From Alphaproteobacteria bacterium (GTDB taxonomy: Bacteria; Pseudomonadota; Alphaproteobacteria; Caulobacterales; Maricaulaceae), in contig WGNH01000011.1 of the NCBI GenBank assembly GCA_016124665.1, positions 79,832 to 143,831 of the forward strand: DNA of 64,000 bases, given 5' to 3'. Position numbers and translations under genes: made by a program. This document shows, piece after piece, positions 8,590-17,507 of the stretch (its first letter is position 1; every line of letters begins with the position of its first letter). The notes beneath the pieces are model-generated. The model saw only the letters and a list, made by a program, of their open reading frames with translations, ran no database searches and was not told the origin of the DNA.

Positions 8590-9249
8590 TCAGGCGTAAG
8601 CGCCGGAAAAGGCCTTGCCCAGAAAACGGCCGCCGATTTCCAGCCCGTCCGGGCCGATGCCATGCGGAATGCCCGGCGAGATATGCCACTGGCAGGACGC
8701 GCCGGCCTCGCACAGGCCCTGTGCGGCATCGAACATCATGCCCAGCGGCAGCACATCGTCCCGGTCCCCGTGAACGAGCTGAATCGGCGGGCGGGAGCGG
8801 ATCTGCTCCTTCAGAGTCATCCGGCTGGGCATGGCCCCGGAATAGCCCAGGATTCCAGCCAAGCTTGGTGCGCGCCGCAGGCCGCAATGCAAGGCCATCA
8901 TCGTGCCCTGCGAAAACCCGACAAGCGCCGCATCCCCCGGGGTCAGACCATAGCGGGCGATTTCCTGGTCGATGAAGGCATCGAGAACCGGGGCGGCGGA
9001 TTCCACACCGCGATTGGTTTCCTGCGGGTCCAGCCGCGTGATCGGAAACCATTGATAGCCATTGGGTGCGCCCGGCACCGGTTGCGGCGCATTCGGCGCC
9101 ACGAATTGCACATGCGGCAAATCCTGCGCCCACTGGCCGGCCAGGCCGATCAGATCCTCGCCATTGGCTCCATAGCCATGCACGAGAATGGCGAGCTTGC
9201 GCGGGCGTTGGCCGTTTACAGGCGGTTGTCTGGGTCCGTCGATCATCAT
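8590..9249 (-). CDS. Phospholipase/carboxylesterase family alpha/beta hydrolase
   Basis: A 219-aa esterase of the Abhydrolase_2 (carboxylesterase/acyl-protein thioesterase) family. Oxyanion-loop LVHGYGANGEDLI is near residue 22, nucleophile elbow VGFSQGTMMAL near 118, acid in LVHGDRDDVLP near 168 and catalytic His in GIPHGIG near 200. It has no signal peptide. It is divergent from gluQ, with about 65 bp between the two starts. Confidence 0.87.
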   Translation of the reverse strand: MMIDGPRQPPVNGQRPRKLAILVHGYGANGEDLIGLAGQWAQDLPHVQFVAPNAPQPVPGAPNGYQWFPITRLDPQETNRGVESAAPVLDAFIDQEIARYGLTPGDAALVGFSQGTMMALHCGLRRAPSLAGILGYSGAMPSRMTLKEQIRSRPPIQLVHGDRDDVLPLGMMFDAAQGLCEAGASCQWHISPGIPHGIGPDGLEIGGRFLGKAFSGAYA

Positions 9250-9314
9250 GGCGCGGACTATAGGGCGCGAATTGAGGACTTGAAGCGGGCAAGCGCAGGC
9301 GCGAAACAGGAGAC

Positions 9315-10190
9315 ATGCGTGATTTCGTCACCCGCTTTGCACCCTCTCCCACCGGGCATTTGCATCTGGGGCATGCCTATTCCGCGCTGACCGCCTGGCA
9401 GGCGGCGCAGGAGGCCGGCGGGCGATTCCTTTTGCGAATCGAGGATATCGACACCATCCGCTGCAAACCCGAATTCGAGGCTGCCATTTATGAGGACCTT
9501 GCCTGGCTGGGGCTCAGCTGGGAGACGCCGGTGCGGCGGCAGTCGGAGCATTTCAGCGACTATTCCGCCGCGATTGATCAACTGGCCGGGCGCGGCCTGA
9601 TCTATCGCTGTTTCAAGACGCGCAAGGAAATCCTCGAGGATATCGGCCGCGCACCGCATCATCCCGGCGAGGGCCCGGACGGTGTCATCTATCCCGGGCC
9701 AGCGGAACCCATGGGCCCGGAAGAAGAAGCCGGCCGCATCGCGGCAGGGGAGGCGTTTGCCTGGCGGCTGTCGATGAAGGCGGCCGCAGAGGCGGTAGGC
9801 GATCTGCCGCGCCCGACCTTTACCGAGGAGGGCGAAGGCCCGAATGGCGAAAGCGGGAGCTGCGCGATACAGCCGGACCTGATCGGCGATGTCATTCTGG
9901 CGCGCCAGGATATCGGCACCAGCTATCATCTCGCTGTCACGCTGGATGATGCCGCGCAGGGCATAACGCATGTCATCCGCGGGCAGGACCTGTTCTTTGC
10001 CACAACGGTTCACCGGATTCTCCAGGCCCTGCTCGGCCTGCCCGTGCCGGTCTATCGCCATCATGGCCTGATTTCCGGAGCAGACGGGGCGCGCTTCACC
10101 AAGCGCGACAAATCGCAAACCCTGCGCGCGATGCGGGAGAGCGGCGCCCGGCCAGAGGACATCCGCCTGCAGCTCGGTTTCAAATGGTGA
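9315..10190 (+). CDS. gluQ: Glutamyl-Q tRNA(Asp) synthetase
   Basis: A 291-aa truncated glutamyl-tRNA synthetase-like enzyme without the anticodon-binding domain, the length of GluQ (YadB). It glutamylates queuosine in tRNA-Asp. The class I signature is FAPSPTGHLHLGHAYSA near residues 8-24 (HIGH = HLGH), with LRIEDIDTIRC near 43 and the KMSKS counterpart KRDKSQTL near 261. The zinc-binding region reads YRCFKTRKEI, so the usual second Cys of the CxC pair is Lys. Confidence 0.9.
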   Translation: MRDFVTRFAPSPTGHLHLGHAYSALTAWQAAQEAGGRFLLRIEDIDTIRCKPEFEAAIYEDLAWLGLSWETPVRRQSEHFSDYSAAIDQLAGRGLIYRCFKTRKEILEDIGRAPHHPGEGPDGVIYPGPAEPMGPEEEAGRIAAGEAFAWRLSMKAAAEAVGDLPRPTFTEEGEGPNGESGSCAIQPDLIGDVILARQDIGTSYHLAVTLDDAAQGITHVIRGQDLFFATTVHRILQALLGLPVPVYRHHGLISGADGARFTKRDKSQTLRAMRESGARPEDIRLQLGFKW

Positions 10191-10237
10191 CTTCCCTTTT
10201 GCCGCAATGAGTATTAGCGGGGCGTGGGGGAGGCCTT

Positions 10238-11170
10238 ATGACCGAAACGTCCGAGAAAACCGTCCTGACGGGACTGATCGTGCTGATCCTCGGGGCGATC
10301 GCCATCGGCATGGCGGCACCGCTGGTCAAGCTGTCCGAGCTGGGCCCGCAGACGGTCGGCTTCTGGCGCATGGCGCTGGCCATTCCCTTTGCTTTCCTGT
10401 GGATGCAGTTCGACCGCAATCCGCCCGCGAAAGCGGATACGCCAACCGGCTGGAAGCACTGGCTCTATCTGTGCCTGCCCGGCCTGCTCTTTGCCGGCGA
10501 TCTCGCCTTCTGGCATGCCGGGATCAAGATCACGAGCGTGGCCAATGCAACCTTCCTCGCCAATCTGCAGCCGGTCTTCGTCGTCCTCGCCACATGGCTG
10601 ATCTTCAAGGAGACCCTGACCCGGCAATTCCTGTTTGCCGCCGGGTTGGCGCTGGCCGGGGCAGCACTGTTGTCGGCCGGGAATATCACCGTCGCTCCGG
10701 AACGCTGGCCGGGTGACCTGCTCTCGGTGGGGACCGCTGTCTGGTATGCTGCCTATATCCTGGCCATCCGGCAGGCGCGGCGCTTTGCCTCGACAGGGAC
10801 AGTGATCTTTTTCACAACGCTGGTCACCGCGCCGATTCTGGCCGTTGCCGCGCTTGGTTTCGGGGAAAACCTGCTGCCAGGCACGCTGACCGACTGGCTG
10901 GTGCTGCTGGGTCTGGCGATCGGTGTGCAGATTGTGGGACAGGGCGGCGTGGCCTTCGGACTGGGCCGGGTTCCGGCTCCGGTGGCGTCCATCATCATCC
11001 TGATCCAGCCGGTCGTGGCGTCGATTGCAGGCTGGCTGATGTTCGGGGAAGCCTTTGCGCCGTTGCAATATGCCGGGGCGGCACTGGTCCTGGCCGGTGT
11101 GTGGTGGGTACAGCGCAAATCGCGGACTGCGGCAACTCGCGGCTTGGCCAAACCACCCGAGGGCGGGTAG
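10238..11170 (+). CDS. EamA/DMT superfamily transporter
   Basis: A 310-aa integral membrane protein with about ten hydrophobic segments in two EamA repeats (residues about 10-140 and 155-295). LSELGPQTVGFWRMALAIPFAF and AGDLAFWHAGIKITSVANATFLANLQPVFV are the typical repeat motifs. Such proteins export or import metabolites, often amino acids or nucleosides; the substrate is not evident. The Rieske gene starts 10 bp downstream, so the two may be co-transcribed. Confidence 0.85.
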   Translation: MTETSEKTVLTGLIVLILGAIAIGMAAPLVKLSELGPQTVGFWRMALAIPFAFLWMQFDRNPPAKADTPTGWKHWLYLCLPGLLFAGDLAFWHAGIKITSVANATFLANLQPVFVVLATWLIFKETLTRQFLFAAGLALAGAALLSAGNITVAPERWPGDLLSVGTAVWYAAYILAIRQARRFASTGTVIFFTTLVTAPILAVAALGFGENLLPGTLTDWLVLLGLAIGVQIVGQGGVAFGLGRVPAPVASIIILIQPVVASIAGWLMFGEAFAPLQYAGAALVLAGVWWVQRKSRTAATRGLAKPPEGG

Positions 11171-11180
11171 AGACAGGGCC

Positions 11181-12257
11181 ATGACAAAGTCAAACCCCAA
11201 AGACGACCCTTTCCTGCGCGACCTCTGGTATTTCGGCATCGTCGGCAGCGAGATCAAACCCGGTCAGATGATCCAGAAGGAACGTCTGGGCGAGCTGGTC
11301 CTGTTTGGCCGCACCCATGACGGCCAAGCGTTTGCGATGACGGATATCTGTCCGCACCGCGCCATTCTCCTGTCCGGCGGCGAAATGGTAAAAACAGAGA
11401 GCGGCACACAGGTGCAATGCCCCTATCATGGCTGGCGGTTCCGCCCGGACGGGCAGTGCGCGAATATTCCCTCGCTGACCGCGGACCAGACCGAAGGCAT
11501 GGATATCTCGAAGATAAAGGCGCGCACCTATCCCGTGCATGAAAGCTATGGCGTGATCTGGATCTGGTTCGGATATGATACGGAGGCAGAGCCCTGCCTT
11601 GATCCGCCCCGTCTCGATATTCCGGCGGACTCCCGGATCCGGATGCATGATGAATGCGACTTCAACTGCGACATGGATGCGGCCGTCATCAGCCTGATGG
11701 ACCCGGCGCATATCCCCTATATCCATAACCAGTCCTGGTGGCGGACGCCGAAAACCATGCACGAAAAGCAGAAGACGTTCGGTCCGATTGATCGCGGCTT
11801 CTCCATGCTGCCGCACAAGCCGTCCTCCAATTCCTTCATCTACAAGCTCTTCGGTACCGACATCACGACCGAAATCCGGCTGGAACTGCCCGGCCTGCGG
11901 CCGGAATACATGAAAGCCGGGGACAGGCACGTCACGACCGTGACCATTGTGACGCCGGTGAATGAGACCAAGACGATCATCTCGGTCATTCTCTACTGGA
12001 ATCATCCAGCGGTGAACTTCGTCCCGAAATGGCTGATCCGCCGGGCCATGCATATCTTCATGGCGCAGGATTCCGCCGCCGTGGATTCGCAGGCCATCGG
12101 CATGTCCTATGATCCACCGCAAATGTTCATCCATGACAGCGACATTCCGGCGAAATGGTATCTGGCGCTGCGGCGGAACTGGCAGAAGCACCGGAAAGAG
12201 GGCGCGGACTTCGTCAATCCGGTGAAAAAACCGACCACATTGCGGTGGCGGAGCTAG
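11181..12257 (+). CDS. Rieske [2Fe-2S] aromatic-ring-type oxygenase alpha subunit
   Basis: A 358-aa protein starting at MTKSNPKDDP. The Rieske cluster ligands are C57-x-H59 (CPHR) and C80-x2-H83 (CPYHGW). The C-terminal half carries a probable mononuclear iron site in CDMDAAVISLMDPAHIPYIHNQ. This is the arrangement of Rieske non-haem iron oxygenases such as the Pao/VanA type. The substrate is unknown and no reductase gene is adjacent. It follows the DMT transporter by 10 bp. I reject longer starts because they overlap the transporter heavily. Confidence 0.85.
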   Translation: MTKSNPKDDPFLRDLWYFGIVGSEIKPGQMIQKERLGELVLFGRTHDGQAFAMTDICPHRAILLSGGEMVKTESGTQVQCPYHGWRFRPDGQCANIPSLTADQTEGMDISKIKARTYPVHESYGVIWIWFGYDTEAEPCLDPPRLDIPADSRIRMHDECDFNCDMDAAVISLMDPAHIPYIHNQSWWRTPKTMHEKQKTFGPIDRGFSMLPHKPSSNSFIYKLFGTDITTEIRLELPGLRPEYMKAGDRHVTTVTIVTPVNETKTIISVILYWNHPAVNFVPKWLIRRAMHIFMAQDSAAVDSQAIGMSYDPPQMFIHDSDIPAKWYLALRRNWQKHRKEGADFVNPVKKPTTLRWRS

Positions 12258-12319
12258 GCACCAAAGGTGTGACAATGCGTGATTGGACCAATCGCGGCTG
12301 CGGGCCTATGTGAGACGTC

Positions 12320-12526
12320 ATGATGATTTTTCTGAATATACTGATCGTGATCTCGTTGCTGGCGGTGCTGGTGACGCTGATCCTCGGCTTTGTGAACATG
12401 GCGCGGGGCGGCGATGGCGCTTCGGCGCGTTCGAATGTGCTCATGCGCTACCGCGTCGGCATCCAGTTTGCCGCCATCATGCTGATGGTGCTCGGTTTCA
12501 TCGCCAAAGGCGCGATGACCGGCTGA
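12320..12526 (+). CDS. HIG1-domain twin transmembrane protein
   Basis: A 68-aa protein with two transmembrane helices (residues about 4-26 and 47-63) joined by a short basic loop, ARGGDGASARSNVLMRYRV. The LMRYRVGIQ segment matches the N(x)LMRxRVxxQ signature of bacterial HIG_1_N proteins. The mitochondrial relatives (Rcf1/HIGD) help assemble and regulate cytochrome c oxidase; a respiratory role here is inferred. It converges with the serine hydrolase gene, 4 bp apart. Confidence 0.8.
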   Translation: MMIFLNILIVISLLAVLVTLILGFVNMARGGDGASARSNVLMRYRVGIQFAAIMLMVLGFIAKGAMTG

Positions 12527-12530
12527 GTGC

Positions 12531-13598
12531 CTATTCCGGCGCCAGTTCACCCAGAACAGCGCGAACGCGTGGTGCAACCTCGTCCAGCCGCCCCTCATTG
12601 ACGCCAGCCACAGCGATGCGGCCTGCCTCCGGCCAGATCACGGCCTGTACAAACCACATCGTGTTCGAGCCCGCATGGCGCAGCGAACCGTCGGCATTGA
12701 CGCCCCACCCCATGGCATAATCAGCGCCCTCCGGCGGCGTGAGCAAGGTCTGCCAGCTCTCCTGCGAGAGGTAATCGTTTTCCTCACCGCGTGCGCCGGC
12801 CAGAACGAGCTGCAGGAAGGCGGCATAATCCGGCATCGACATGTGCGCGCGTCCGGCGGGATTCATGGCGGGCGGATTATCCGCCCCGGCATCCGTCCCG
12901 GCTGGCGACAGACGGCCCCAGCTGGTCCGGTGGCCTTGCGGATTTTCACCCTGCGGCGGACCGAAACCGGCGCTCTCGAGACCCAGCACATCAAAGATTT
13001 CGGCCTGGATCAGATCTTCCCAGCTTTGTCCGGACACGGTTTCCAGCATCATGGCGGCGGCGACATAACCGGCGTTGGAGTATAGGAAATCACCGCGCGC
13101 GCCCGCCGGATTGCGGAGCACATCCCGCAGATAGGGATGACGGTCGGCTTGCGGATCGCGCGCGCCGAACAGGCCGGATATCCCCAGCGAGGTCAGCCGC
13201 CCGGTATTGGCCTGCATCCCTGACCGGTGGCGCAGAAGATCGGCCAGTGTTGCCTCTGCGAGACCGGGATCCATGGAATCGAATTCCGTGCCCAGCGTTT
13301 CCCCGATGGTCGTGTCCCAATCGATGAGGCCCTGCTCGACGATGCGGGCGGCGAGGATGGCGGTCATCGCCTTGGTGTTCGATCCCAGATGCCAGGCGTC
13401 GGACATTTCGATGGCGGCTTCGCCTGTGGACTGGCGCAGACCGGACACCGCGATTTGCGGATGATCGTCCTCGATGAGCATGACCACAGCACCCGGAGAC
13501 CCGGATTCGACCAGGCCGCCTGCGAGTGACTGGATGTCCTGACGTGCCTCCGCGGCCGGTGCCAGAAGCATCAAGAGCGGAAGCGTGAAACGGAGCAT
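12531..13598 (-). CDS. Secreted beta-lactamase-family serine hydrolase
   Basis: A 355-aa penicillin-binding-like hydrolase (class C beta-lactamase/esterase fold). A signal peptide occupies residues 1-19. The SxxK nucleophile motif is S73-N-T-K76, the YSN motif lies near 183, and the third motif HAGSN near 318 replaces KTG. Proteins with HxG are usually peptidases or esterases rather than true beta-lactamases. The start MLRFTLPLL at 13598 is preferred to the frame start at 13715 because it gives a clean signal peptide. Confidence 0.87.
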   Translation of the reverse strand: MLRFTLPLLMLLAPAAEARQDIQSLAGGLVESGSPGAVVMLIEDDHPQIAVSGLRQSTGEAAIEMSDAWHLGSNTKAMTAILAARIVEQGLIDWDTTIGETLGTEFDSMDPGLAEATLADLLRHRSGMQANTGRLTSLGISGLFGARDPQADRHPYLRDVLRNPAGARGDFLYSNAGYVAAAMMLETVSGQSWEDLIQAEIFDVLGLESAGFGPPQGENPQGHRTSWGRLSPAGTDAGADNPPAMNPAGRAHMSMPDYAAFLQLVLAGARGEENDYLSQESWQTLLTPPEGADYAMGWGVNADGSLRHAGSNTMWFVQAVIWPEAGRIAVAGVNEGRLDEVAPRVRAVLGELAPE

Positions 13599-13687
13599 CG
13601 GACTATCCCTGACCATATCCTGTCTTGAAAGCCCATCCTGCCTGATCCAGTTTGCCCGGCAACCGGAACAATGAGGACGTAAATCCC

Positions 13688-14263
13688 ATGGTGCGCCTGA
13701 CCAAGATCTACACAAAGACCGGCGACAAGGGCCGGACGCGGCTGGGCGACATGTCCGAAGTGGACAAGACCGATATCCGCGTCGAGGCCTATGGCACGGT
13801 CGATGAAGCCAATGCCGTCATCGGCCTGGTGCGATCGGCGCTCGCGGGAGCGCCGCCCGATGCACTGCTGCAGAAGGTACAGAACGAGATGTTCGATCTC
13901 GGCGCGGATCTGTGCGTGCCCGACACCGGCGAGGATCCGGGCTTCGAGCCCCTTCGGATAACGGCAAAACAGGTCGAGGCCCTGGAAACGGCCATTGACG
14001 AATGGAATGCGAGGCTGGAGCCGCTCGACAGTTTCGTGCTGCCGGCGGGCTCGGAAGCATCCGCCCGCCTTCACCATGCCCGCACGGTGTGCCGCCGGGC
14101 CGAGCGGCGGACCGTGGCGCTGCAACAGGCCGATGCCCGGCTGAATCCGGAAACCGTGCGCTATCTCAACCGCTTGTCCGACCTGCTCTTTGTGCTGGCC
14201 CGCATCGCCAATGCGGATGGTCGCGCCGATGTGAAATGGGTGCCGGGCGCATCCCGGGATTAA
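13688..14263 (+). CDS. ATP:cob(I)alamin adenosyltransferase, PduO type
   Basis: A 191-aa PduO/MMAB-type enzyme that attaches the adenosyl group to cobalamin. YTKTGDKGRTRLGD near residue 8 is the ATP-binding P-loop-like motif. YGTVDEANAVIGL near 38 and ARTVCRRAERRTVAL near 135 (with the conserved RRAER) form the active site, and the C terminus has YLNRLSDLLFVLAR. The ATG at 13688 gives the standard N terminus MVRLTKIYT. It presumably supplies adenosylcobalamin for a mutase encoded elsewhere. Confidence 0.93.
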   Translation: MVRLTKIYTKTGDKGRTRLGDMSEVDKTDIRVEAYGTVDEANAVIGLVRSALAGAPPDALLQKVQNEMFDLGADLCVPDTGEDPGFEPLRITAKQVEALETAIDEWNARLEPLDSFVLPAGSEASARLHHARTVCRRAERRTVALQQADARLNPETVRYLNRLSDLLFVLARIANADGRADVKWVPGASRD

Positions 14264-14385
14264 TTCCGTTCAAGAAACAGTGATGTGTATCTGCACCGGA
14301 TTGTCGCGAACAGGGGCCGTCCTATATCTGGGCCATTGCGGCGTGATGCCGCAGCTTGATCCATCCGTTACAGGGAGCCTCCCCC

Positions 14386-14970
14386 ATGAAATTCCTGACC
14401 GCCACCGCCGTCGCCGCCCTTGCCGCCGCGGCCGCCTTTGCCGATCCGGTCGCCTATGAGTTTGATCGCGGTCACACCGAGATTTCGGCCAGCTGGGACC
14501 ATCAGGGCCTGTCACGCCAGTCGCTGCAATTCACCAATTATGACGGCACGCTGCTATTGGATTTCGACAATCCGGAAAATTCGACGGTTGATATTACCTT
14601 CAATCTCATTGATGGGCTGTGGGCCGGGGCTCATCATGACCGGTTCATCCGGCATCTGAACTCCGACGAAATCTTCAATACAGCCGAATTTCCGACCGCG
14701 CGTTTTGTTGCGACCGGATTTGAGACCGAAGACGGCGTGACCGGCACCATGTCTGGCGACCTCACGATTGTCGGTGTGACGGTTCCGGTTACCCTGGATG
14801 TGACGCTGAACAATTTACGCGAAGACGGCACGGCCGGTTTCACAGCCACCGGAACACTTGTCCGCAGTGACTGGGGTCCGACGGTCGGCATCTATGCCGG
14901 CCCGGTATCTGATGAAGTCATCCTGACCATCAATACCGAACTGTCGGTTGCGGAAGATGACGCCGAATAA
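14386..14970 (+). CDS. YceI family periplasmic lipocalin-like protein
   Basis: A 194-aa exported protein with a 19-residue signal peptide ending AFA-DP. The mature part has the YceI fold signatures YEFDRGHTEISASWDH, LINGLW-like FNLIDGLWAGAHHDRFIRHLNSDEIFNTAEFPTA, split between residues 70 and 105, and GDLTIVGVTVPVTLDV near 130. YceI proteins bind polyisoprenoids in a beta-barrel. A GGGAGCC ribosome binding site lies 8 nt upstream of the ATG. A hairpin terminator follows at 14997. Confidence 0.9.
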   Translation: MKFLTATAVAALAAAAAFADPVAYEFDRGHTEISASWDHQGLSRQSLQFTNYDGTLLLDFDNPENSTVDITFNLIDGLWAGAHHDRFIRHLNSDEIFNTAEFPTARFVATGFETEDGVTGTMSGDLTIVGVTVPVTLDVTLNNLREDGTAGFTATGTLVRSDWGPTVGIYAGPVSDEVILTINTELSVAEDDAE

Positions 14971-14996
14971 GTGACGTTAACGTCAGTCTGATCAAG

Positions 14997-15023
14997 GGCC
15001 GGTCCGCATGGGCCGGCCTTTTT
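14997..15023 (+). terminator. Intrinsic terminator after yceI
   Basis: GGCCGGTCC, loop GCAT, then GGGCCGGCC forms a 9-bp GC-rich stem with one G-T pair and is followed directly by TTTTT. It lies 26 bp after the yceI stop codon and ahead of etfB, so it separates the two units. Confidence 0.8.
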
Positions 15024-15151
15024 GCATGCGGCATTGTGCAGTGCCGCACAGGCGTTGACTTCCGCTGTGGGCGATTGCAGTTTCGCGCCCTATTTCGTTG
15101 ACCAGTGGATTGATGCGGGGCGGCCTGTCCCGTGCAGACCGGGGAAGCTCC

Positions 15152-15901
15152 ATGAAAATACTCGTGCCCGTCAAACGGGTGGTTGATTACAATGTGAAAG
15201 TCCGTGTCAAACCGGACCAGAGCGGTGTCGACCTCGCCAATGTCAAAATGTCGATGAACCCTTTCTGCGAGATCGCGGTGGAAGAGGCCGTGCGCATGAA
15301 GGAAAAGGGCGGCGTTGATGAAATCATCGTCGTCTCCATCGGGCCGCAGCAAGCGCAGGAGACCATTCGCACCGCGCTCGCCATGGGCGCTGACCGCGGC
15401 ATCCTGATCCAGACAAACGAGATGGTCGAACCCCTGGCTGTGTCCAAGCTGCTGGCCAAGGTCGTTGCCGAAGAAGGCCCGGAGCTGGTCATCCTCGGCA
15501 AGCAGGCTATTGATGACGATTCCAACCAGACCGGACAGATGCTGGCCGCCCTCCTCGACTGGCCGCAAGCGACTTTCGCCTCGGAAGTCGCTGTTGCCAA
15601 TGGCAAGGCCAATGTCACCCGCGAGATTGATGGCGGGCTGCAAACCATTTCTGTCGAACTGCCGGCGATCATCACCACCGATCTGCGTCTGAACGAGCCG
15701 CGCTATGCGTCCTTGCCCAATATCATGAAAGCCAAGCGCAAGCCTATCGACGCGAAAACGCCGGACGATTTCGGTGTGGATATCGCACCGCGCCTGAAAG
15801 TACTGAAAGTGACCGAACCGCCCAAGCGCGAGGCCGGAATCAAGGTCGAGAGCGTCGCCGAACTGGTCGACAAGCTGAAAAACAAGGAAGGGGTTATCTG
15901 A
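15152..15901 (+). CDS. etfB: Electron transfer flavoprotein beta subunit
   Basis: A 249-aa ETF small subunit beginning [19 protein letters not shown]. The AMP-binding region [21 protein letters not shown] near residue 121 and the C-terminal [12 protein letters not shown] are conserved. With EtfA it takes electrons from acyl-CoA dehydrogenases and passes them to ETF:ubiquinone oxidoreductase. It overlaps etfA by 1 nt (TGATG). The ATG at 15152 follows GGGGAAGC; the open frame upstream of it overlaps non-coding sequence. Confidence 0.96.
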   Translation: MKILVPVKRVVDYNVKVRVKPDQSGVDLANVKMSMNPFCEIAVEEAVRMKEKGGVDEIIVVSIGPQQAQETIRTALAMGADRGILIQTNEMVEPLAVSKLLAKVVAEEGPELVILGKQAIDDDSNQTGQMLAALLDWPQATFASEVAVANGKANVTREIDGGLQTISVELPAIITTDLRLNEPRYASLPNIMKAKRKPIDAKTPDDFGVDIAPRLKVLKVTEPPKREAGIKVESVAELVDKLKNKEGVI

Positions 15902-16842
15902 TGAGCATACTCCTCGTTGCCGAACACGATAACGCCGCCCTGAATGATGCCACCCGCGCCGCGGTGACCGCCGCCAAGGCGATTGGCGGGGATGTGGATG
16001 TCCTTGTTGCCGGATCGGACGCTGGCGATATCGCCAAGGCCGTTGCCGGAATTGACGGCGTCTCCAAAGTGCTTCACGCCGATGGCGAGGCGTTTGCCAA
16101 GCCGACGGCAGAAGCCATGGAAGCCCTCGTCCTGCCGCTGATGGACAAGTATGACGTGCTGATGGCGGTGGCCTCGACCATGGGCAAGAATTTTGCCCCG
16201 CGGATCGCCGCCAAGCTGGACGTGATGCAGATTTCCGAGATTTCGGCGGTTGAAAGCGCGGACACTTTCGTGCGCCCGATCTATGCGGGCAATGCCATGA
16301 TGACGGTGCAATCGACCGACGCGAAAAAGGTCATCACCATACGCCCGACAACGTTCGAGAAAGCCGGTGATGGCGGTTCGGCCAGTGTCGAGACAATCGA
16401 AGCGCCGTCCGGCCCGTTCAAATCGGAATTCGTCTCCGAGGAATTGTCCAAATCGGACCGGCCGGAGCTGACCGCTGCGAAGATCGTCATTTCCGGCGGG
16501 CGCGGCATGCAGTCCGGTGACAATTTCGTCCTTTTGGACAAGATCGCCGACCAGCTGAATGCTGCTGTCGGAGCCTCCCGGGCGGCCGTTGATGCCGGCT
16601 ATGTGCCGAATGATTACCAGGTCGGCCAGACCGGCAAGGTGGTGGCGCCCGAGCTCTACATCGCTGTCGGCATATCCGGTGCCATCCAGCACCTCGCCGG
16701 CATGAAGGATTCCAAGATCATCGTGGCGATCAACAAGGATGAAGAAGCGCCGATCTTCTCGGTCGCGGATTACGGCCTTGTGGCAGATCTCTTCAACGCC
16801 CTGCCGGAACTGGAAGCCGAGCTCACCAAGATCGGACTCTAG
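15901..16842 (+). CDS. etfA: Electron transfer flavoprotein alpha subunit
   Basis: A 313-aa ETF large subunit, the usual length. The C-terminal FAD domain has [20 protein letters not shown] near residue 199, [23 protein letters not shown] near 226 and the signature [35 protein letters not shown] near 258 onwards. It is partner of etfB immediately upstream. A strong terminator follows. Confidence 0.96.
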   Translation: MSILLVAEHDNAALNDATRAAVTAAKAIGGDVDVLVAGSDAGDIAKAVAGIDGVSKVLHADGEAFAKPTAEAMEALVLPLMDKYDVLMAVASTMGKNFAPRIAAKLDVMQISEISAVESADTFVRPIYAGNAMMTVQSTDAKKVITIRPTTFEKAGDGGSASVETIEAPSGPFKSEFVSEELSKSDRPELTAAKIVISGGRGMQSGDNFVLLDKIADQLNAAVGASRAAVDAGYVPNDYQVGQTGKVVAPELYIAVGISGAIQHLAGMKDSKIIVAINKDEEAPIFSVADYGLVADLFNALPELEAELTKIGL

Positions 16843-16865
16843 CCTGGCCTGTATCTCTTGAAGAA

Positions 16866-16894
16866 AACCCCGGAGCCGCGCTCCGGGGTTTTTT
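16866..16894 (+). terminator. Intrinsic terminator after etfBA
   Basis: AACCCCGGAG, loop CCGCG, CTCCGGGGTT: a perfect 10-bp stem running into a T tract (TTTTTT). It ends the etfBA transcript and, with A residues on its 5' side, may also work for the convergent tlpA gene, whose stop codon is at 16895. Confidence 0.9.
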
Positions 16895-17479
16895 CTATCC
16901 CAGTCTTATCGCCGCCTCGATCAGGGCATGGGCATCTTCGCTATTCCACTCGGCATCGCGCGGCATGCGGCCCATCTCGACGCCATTGCGATTGTAGATA
17001 ATCGACATCGGCAAGCCGCGGGCGCCCACTGCTGTCGGCCCGGCGAAGGAATTGTCATGATAGATCGGCAGATATTCGAGGCCGGTCTCCTCGAAAAAGG
17101 CTTCGGCCTCCTCGATACGCCGGTCCGCACTGATGGTGACCACCTGGAAATCCTCACCACCATAGCGCGCCTGCAATGCATCCAACGCCGGCATCTCCAC
17201 AACACAGGGCGCACACCAGGTCGCCCAGTAATTCACCAGGATCACCTGACCCTCGAAATCAGCCAATGTCCGTTCAACCCCGTCGGGATCGACAAAGGTA
17301 TGTCCGGGCCGAGGCGGCGCATCATCCAGCGAGACGAAAGCCGACATCTCGCCTTCGGCATGACTTGCCAAGCCGGTTGGCGGAGGGCCCTGCATTCCGG
17401 AAAACAGCACATAGGCAATTGCCGCCAGCAATATGACCGTGCATGTGATAATCCCGATTTTGACGGGCGAGACATTCAT
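16895..17479 (-). CDS. tlpA: TlpA-family thiol:disulfide oxidoreductase
   Basis: A 194-aa membrane-anchored thioredoxin. Residues 9-29 form an uncleaved or lipid-free transmembrane helix (IGIITCTVILLAAIAYVLF). The periplasmic domain has active site WATWCAPC near residue 99 and the cis-Pro loop GLPMSIIY near 163. TlpA proteins reduce disulfides for cytochrome c oxidase copper-site assembly or act as peroxide reductants. Its divergence from argH, 28 bp away, is a widespread alphaproteobacterial arrangement. I use MNVSPVKIG as start, since longer starts overlap argH. Confidence 0.88.
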   Translation of the reverse strand: MNVSPVKIGIITCTVILLAAIAYVLFSGMQGPPPTGLASHAEGEMSAFVSLDDAPPRPGHTFVDPDGVERTLADFEGQVILVNYWATWCAPCVVEMPALDALQARYGGEDFQVVTISADRRIEEAEAFFEETGLEYLPIYHDNSFAGPTAVGARGLPMSIIYNRNGVEMGRMPRDAEWNSEDAHALIEAAIRLG

Positions 17480-17507
17480 CGCAGTAACCTTTTGACTGGG
17501 ACCGGCC

